Shown in pieces: positions 60,758 through 64,000 of a stretch of 64,000 bases of DNA. Within the stretch, counting starts at the first letter, position 1; each line of letters starts with the position of its first letter. The notes under the pieces are model-generated. The model was not told where the DNA came from. It worked only from the letters and a program-made list of their open reading frames with translations, and searched no databases. Source of the stretch: Synergistaceae bacterium. GTDB lineage: Bacteria > Synergistota > Synergistia > Synergistales > Aminobacteriaceae. The stretch is from NCBI GenBank assembly GCA_017405525.1, contig JAFRAH010000034.1, positions 32,421-96,420 of the forward strand, in the 5' to 3' direction. Both the position numbers and the translations under genes were made by a program.

Positions 60758-61660
60758 GTGCCGGAAATATTTTCACGCCTAAGTTCAGCATTGCTAATCA
60801 GGAAGTTCAAACCTTCAGCAGACAACGGAGATGCAAATTCACAGTACATTCTGGGAGTTCTCTACAACAACGGCGGGGCTCTCATAAATTCCCACAAGAA
60901 GGCAGCCACATGCTACAAAAAGGCCGCAGAACAAGGACACCCTGAAGCACAGTTCTATCTTGGGAACTTGCTCCAGCAGGGAAAAGGAGTAACTCAGGAC
61001 TACAAGGAGGCAGCATCATACTACTACAAGTCAGCAAAGCAGGGGAACATCAAGGCAGCCCTTCACCTGGGAAGGCTTTTCGAGACGGGAAAGGGAGTAT
61101 CTCAAGATTACGCTAAGGCGGGCAAGCTCTACCTTGTTGCCGCAAAGAACGGGGACAAGGAGGCACAATACTATCTTGGGAGGCTCTATCACAGTGGCAG
61201 TGGACTGCCACAGGATGACGTGAAAGCCTCGGAATGGCTGGAGAAGGCATCACAGAACGGGCATCAAGGGGCATTAAGTCTCCTGAAGGAAATTAACGGA
61301 GGACAAGAGCCTTTACGTGTTGAGGAAAGTGAAATAGAGCTTATGCCTGACGATAAGGACGAAAACAAGCCCATTTTCCCAGTAAGGAAGACAGTCAATG
61401 TTGTAGTATATACTCTCCTAACACTTGTGCTTGCTCCGATAGTGATTCTTCTTTTGCTTGAACCGTTCAGCATATTTTTCTTCCCAAGCCTGAGCATAAC
61501 AATGCATCCGGGCCCAAGTCCTTCACGTCTTGGAGGGGCTGTTGCCAGAATGTTGACTCTCCCCGTAAGTATGGTGCTGTGGATATATGTTTTGTGCCAA
61601 GGTTTAAGGCTGTTCATGATTTATCGCCGCAGTGGGGGGCTCAAGCATAGGAATGATTAA
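60758..61660 (+). CDS. Sel1-repeat protein with two C-terminal membrane segments
   Basis: 300 residues from GTG 60758, behind AAAGGAGAAAGG. About four Sel1 (TPR-like) repeats run from residue 24 to 178, for example AQFYLGNLLQQGKGVTQDYK and AQYYLGRLYHSGSGLPQDDV. Two hydrophobic segments follow at about 214-243 and 265-288. No signal peptide is present, so the repeats probably stay in the cytoplasm, anchored by the tail. Sel1 repeats mediate protein contacts; partner and role are unknown. Confidence 0.75.
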   Translation: MPEIFSRLSSALLIRKFKPSADNGDANSQYILGVLYNNGGALINSHKKAATCYKKAAEQGHPEAQFYLGNLLQQGKGVTQDYKEAASYYYKSAKQGNIKAALHLGRLFETGKGVSQDYAKAGKLYLVAAKNGDKEAQYYLGRLYHSGSGLPQDDVKASEWLEKASQNGHQGALSLLKEINGGQEPLRVEESEIELMPDDKDENKPIFPVRKTVNVVVYTLLTLVLAPIVILLLLEPFSIFFFPSLSITMHPGPSPSRLGGAVARMLTLPVSMVLWIYVLCQGLRLFMIYRRSGGLKHRND

Positions 61661-61674
61661 GTTCCCTCCTGTAC

Positions 61675-61683
61675 TGCTATACT
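61675..61683 (+). promoter_or_regulatory. extended -10 promoter of the ThrE-type gene
   Basis: TGC followed by TATACT (61678-61683), about 26 bases before the ATG at 61709, which follows AAAGGGGGAA. Confidence 0.45.
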
Positions 61684-61708
61684 ATGCAGAAAAGGGGGAA
61701 TCACCCGC

Positions 61709-62944
61709 ATGAAACACGAAAACAAAATCAGCGACATACTCGCATTCTGTGCAGACCTGAGCCGCAACATGATAACCAGCGGTGCAAACTTGGAGCGCGT
61801 GAAACTTGCCGCCGAATCAATCTGCCGTGCCTATGGCCTCCGGGACGTGAGCATATACATTCTCAGCACTCACATGTCAATCGGAGCAACCGACAAAGAA
61901 GGCAACTACTCATCACGTCAGGTCTCAATCCCGCCGTCAGGAATACACCTCGAACGTCTCAGGAGCCTTAACCGACTGTCCTACAAGGTGGCCGAAATTA
62001 CCCCCAATGCCCGATTTCTCGGCAAAATGCTAGAACGTGCAATGAACGTCCCCGATTACAGCGACAAGATAGTGCTTGCAGGGAAGATATGTGCTACCTC
62101 ATGCCTCAGCTTCATGTTTGGCGGAACTTTCAGGGAGTTAGTGCCTGTTGCGGTGGTTACGGCGTTCATCCACTGGTTCATGCAGGTTCTAGAACGTACA
62201 GGACTTGACCGTCTCGTGATAAATGCCCTCACAATGTTTACGGCGGCTGTCTTTGCTGTGGGCTTCATCTACTCAGGAATAGGCGGCAACCTTCCAGCAG
62301 TGTTAATCACCGTCTCAATGCTCGTAATTCCCGGAATTCCCCTCGTGAACGCAATGCGAAACCTCCTGTGCGGCAACGAGATTAACGGAATACTACAGAT
62401 GCTGAAGATATTTGTCGAGACTATGGCTTTGGGACTGGGGATATATTCGGCACTTGCTGTGTTCGAGGGCTTCATCACGGTTCAGGGGCTTTCTGTAGTG
62501 GACATTCACCCGTCAGTGATGGTTATGCTGTCATTTGCCGCTTCCGTAGGCTTCGGGGTGGTCTTCAGGATACCCACGAGGGACTTATGGCTTGCAGGTC
62601 TTGGCGGGGCACTGACACGTATAGCCCTGCTCATGCTCACGCCATTAACTCAAAGCAGGCTTCTCTACATGACACTTTCGGCATCGGTTGCGGCACTTTA
62701 TGCAGAGTTCCTTGCAGTCAGAAGGAGGCAGCCATCTACATATTTCGTTTATCCCTCGATTATCCCGCTTATTCCGGGAGATCTGTTCTTTTACGCGCTT
62801 TCGGGGCTATTCTTCGGCGAACGTTCCTGGGTTGAGCTGAACGGGATTAACTGCCTTCTGTCGCTTGCAGGGCTGAGCATTGGGTTCGTACTGAGTTCGG
62901 CGGTGTCTGTCCATGTCCGAAGGATAAGGTACGTTAAGGGATGA
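61709..62944 (+). CDS. threonine/serine exporter (ThrE family, fused ThrE-ThrE_2)
   Basis: 411 residues. The cytoplasmic N-terminal part has ADLSRNMITSGANLERV and YILSTHMSIGATDKEG, typical of ThrE. About ten membrane segments follow, with VLITVSMLVIPGIPLVNAMRNLL in the first block and STYFVYPSIIPLIPGDLFFYAL in the smaller ThrE_2 block. Both blocks, often encoded by separate genes (YjjP/YjjB), are in one chain. It exports threonine or serine. The stop overlaps the next ORF's ATG. Confidence 0.88.
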   Translation: MKHENKISDILAFCADLSRNMITSGANLERVKLAAESICRAYGLRDVSIYILSTHMSIGATDKEGNYSSRQVSIPPSGIHLERLRSLNRLSYKVAEITPNARFLGKMLERAMNVPDYSDKIVLAGKICATSCLSFMFGGTFRELVPVAVVTAFIHWFMQVLERTGLDRLVINALTMFTAAVFAVGFIYSGIGGNLPAVLITVSMLVIPGIPLVNAMRNLLCGNEINGILQMLKIFVETMALGLGIYSALAVFEGFITVQGLSVVDIHPSVMVMLSFAASVGFGVVFRIPTRDLWLAGLGGALTRIALLMLTPLTQSRLLYMTLSASVAALYAEFLAVRRRQPSTYFVYPSIIPLIPGDLFFYALSGLFFGERSWVELNGINCLLSLAGLSIGFVLSSAVSVHVRRIRYVKG

Positions 62945-63621
62945 GTGAGGGCTTGTACATTCTGAGGGACGGCAGCAAATACTCAGTGAATGCTAGGAAC
63001 AAGGCTGACGGCTTGGAGCTCATATCGTGCATCAATGACGGGAGCATCTCGGCGGCGTTCTTTGACCCACAATACAGGGGCGTTCTCGACAAGCTGAAGT
63101 ATGGCAACGAGGGGAAATCACGGGGAAAATCGCGCTCATCACTTCCGCAGATGGACGAGGCCATGATTACCGGCTTCATCAACGGGATAAACAGGGTCTT
63201 GAAGGACAGCGGGCATTTGTTCCTTTGGGTTGACAAGTTCCATCTCTGACAGGGCGTTCTTGATTGGTTCGTAGCAACTGACTTGCACTGTGTCGATATG
63301 ATAGTCTGGGACAAGGGCAAAATCGGAATGGGCTACCGTACGCGCAGGAAGTCAGAGTACCTGGTCGTCTTCCAGAAGTCCCCTGTGAGGGCAAAATCAT
63401 GCTGGACGGATCACACAATCCCTGATGTCTGGGAGGAGAAGGCCGAAAAGATTCATCCTCACAGCAAGCCTCTCGAACTCCAGAAGAGACTCATAGCGGC
63501 AACGACACATGAAGGTGATGCAGTCCTTGACCCTGCGGCAGGGGGCTTCAGCGTGTTGAGGGCGTGCCTGGAACTCGGAAGGGACTTTATCGGGGGTGAT
63601 CTGGTCTATGGCGGGGAGTGA
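62941..63621 (+). pseudogene. site-specific DNA methyltransferase, interrupted by an in-frame TGA
   Basis: One frame of 227 codons broken by TGA at 63247-63249. Before it: FFDPQYRGVLDKLKYG (a DPPY-like catalytic motif written DPQY) and DSGHLFLWVDKFHL. After it: QGVLDWFVATDLHCVDMIVW, LVVFQKSP, HPHSKPLELQKRLI and DPAAGGFSVLRA (SAM motif). This motif order fits a beta-type amino-methyltransferase. The break should remove SAM binding. A single change at one codon, perhaps a Cys codon, explains it. The neighbouring ORF is also decayed, so this is more likely a real pseudogene than recoding. Confidence 0.75.
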
Positions 63622-63978
63622 GGGTGTTTCAGCGCGTATCTCTGACGCGTTAAGGCCGGTTATGTCCTTGAGGATATTATTGCGCGGAAATCCACACTGG
63701 TCGGCTTCATCAATGCCTGCATGAGGGGCGAATACAGCGGGACATTTCTGGGCACCAAGAAGTCAGACGGGTAAAAGGAAACTCTCGAAATGTGCCGCTC
63801 AGTACTGGGGCCTAAGCTGCCATTCATCACGAGGTTTTATCTCTGTGCATTCCACGCCAAAGACAGGCAGGAAATCGTAACGGGCTTAAAGGGACGCTTT
63901 AGTACACAAAAAGTTATTGGGAACGCAAAACGAAAAGTTTACCTGATTTCTGAAGACGATTTTTATCCAGAAGAATAA
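63608..63978 (+). pseudogene. decayed ORF after the methyltransferase, possibly its former restriction partner
   Basis: ATG 63608 overlaps the methyltransferase end and reads MAGSEGVSARISDAL. The likely continuation is in another frame (AGYVLEDIIARKSTLVGFIN, then MRGEYSGTFLGTKKSDG), interrupted by TAA at 63772-63774 and resuming KETLEMCRSVLGPKLPFITR to a stop at 63976-63978. At least one frameshift and one nonsense change are therefore present. I recognise no endonuclease motif; the partner role is inferred from position only. A ribosome site (AAGGAG) after the stop points to another gene beyond the window. Confidence 0.45.
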
Positions 63979-64000
63979 GGAGTTCTCACCGCAAAAAGAA

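Noticed and set aside
63247..63249. In-frame TGA in the methyltransferase as selenocysteine or stop-codon recoding
   Set aside because: TGA ends many genes here, no SECIS-like hairpin is obvious just after it, and the adjacent ORF also carries a frameshift and a TAA, so decay is simpler.

Overview
The window looks like a chromosomal segment of a fermentative, Gram-negative-type anaerobe, most likely of the phylum Synergistota. This is inference from gene content. The seen evidence is a TolC/MacA export set, an SLH-domain secreted protein together with CsaB and a DUF5693 protein, an anaerobic (cbi-type) cobalamin pathway, and amino-acid and carboxylate transporters (ThrE, DAACS, SSS, CstA). 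Genes are densely packed, ATGA overlaps are common, and TTG starts behind strong Shine-Dalgarno sites are frequent. No rRNA, CRISPR array, insertion sequence, prophage or dedicated transcription factor was recognised.

Layout. 0-3 kb (minus): citG-like, PARG-like, thrC and the start of thrB. 3-7 kb (plus): a polyol/uronate dehydrogenase, a frameshifted ORF remnant, and a secreted DUF362 protein coupled to a YraQ-type permease. 7-13.7 kb (minus): a fused purLQ followed by a 1026-residue protein that I read as Sm-like, two cold-shock-like domains and a C-terminal HEPN-like domain. 13.9-17.3 kb (plus): PP2C phosphatase, glycosyltransferase, a brnT/brnA module with a frameshifted toxin, and a 3-hydroxyacid dehydrogenase. 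17.4-21.6 kb (plus): TolC, PHP phosphoesterase, MacA-like adaptor and ABC ATPase without the permease. Then argG (minus), sbcDC and a DAACS symporter.

28.8-34.9 kb: tRNA-Pro(CGG), cstA, surface-polysaccharide genes and tRNA-Gln(CUG) followed by an SSS symporter. 34.9-41 kb (minus): a GrpE-like/Hsp70-like chaperone pair and a secreted FAD oxidoreductase with SLH-like repeats. 41-45 kb: ribD-ribE facing mtnA, then a methyltransferase whose promoter region carries five copies of a heptamer. 45-51 kb (minus): an envelope-linked operon tmcAL, DUF5693, csaB, a divergent RelA/SpoT-domain protein, plsY. 51-59.7 kb (plus): one continuous tightly coupled run, hisH-hisA-hisF-hisIE-hisJ running into cbiF-cbiG-[AbrB/PIN toxin-antitoxin]-cbiC-cbiD-cbiET. 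59.7-64 kb: a solute-binding protein whose two lobes are in swapped order (apparent circular permutation), a Sel1-repeat membrane protein, a ThrE-type exporter and a decayed DNA methyltransferase with a decayed partner gene.

The strongest candidates for something undescribed are the Sm/CSD/CSD/HEPN protein next to purLQ, the circularly permuted solute-binding protein, the GrpE-like/Hsp70-like pair, the heptamer array at the start of a transcript, and the divergent RelA/SpoT protein inside an envelope operon. All domain calls were made by reading the sequence by eye; no database search was run.
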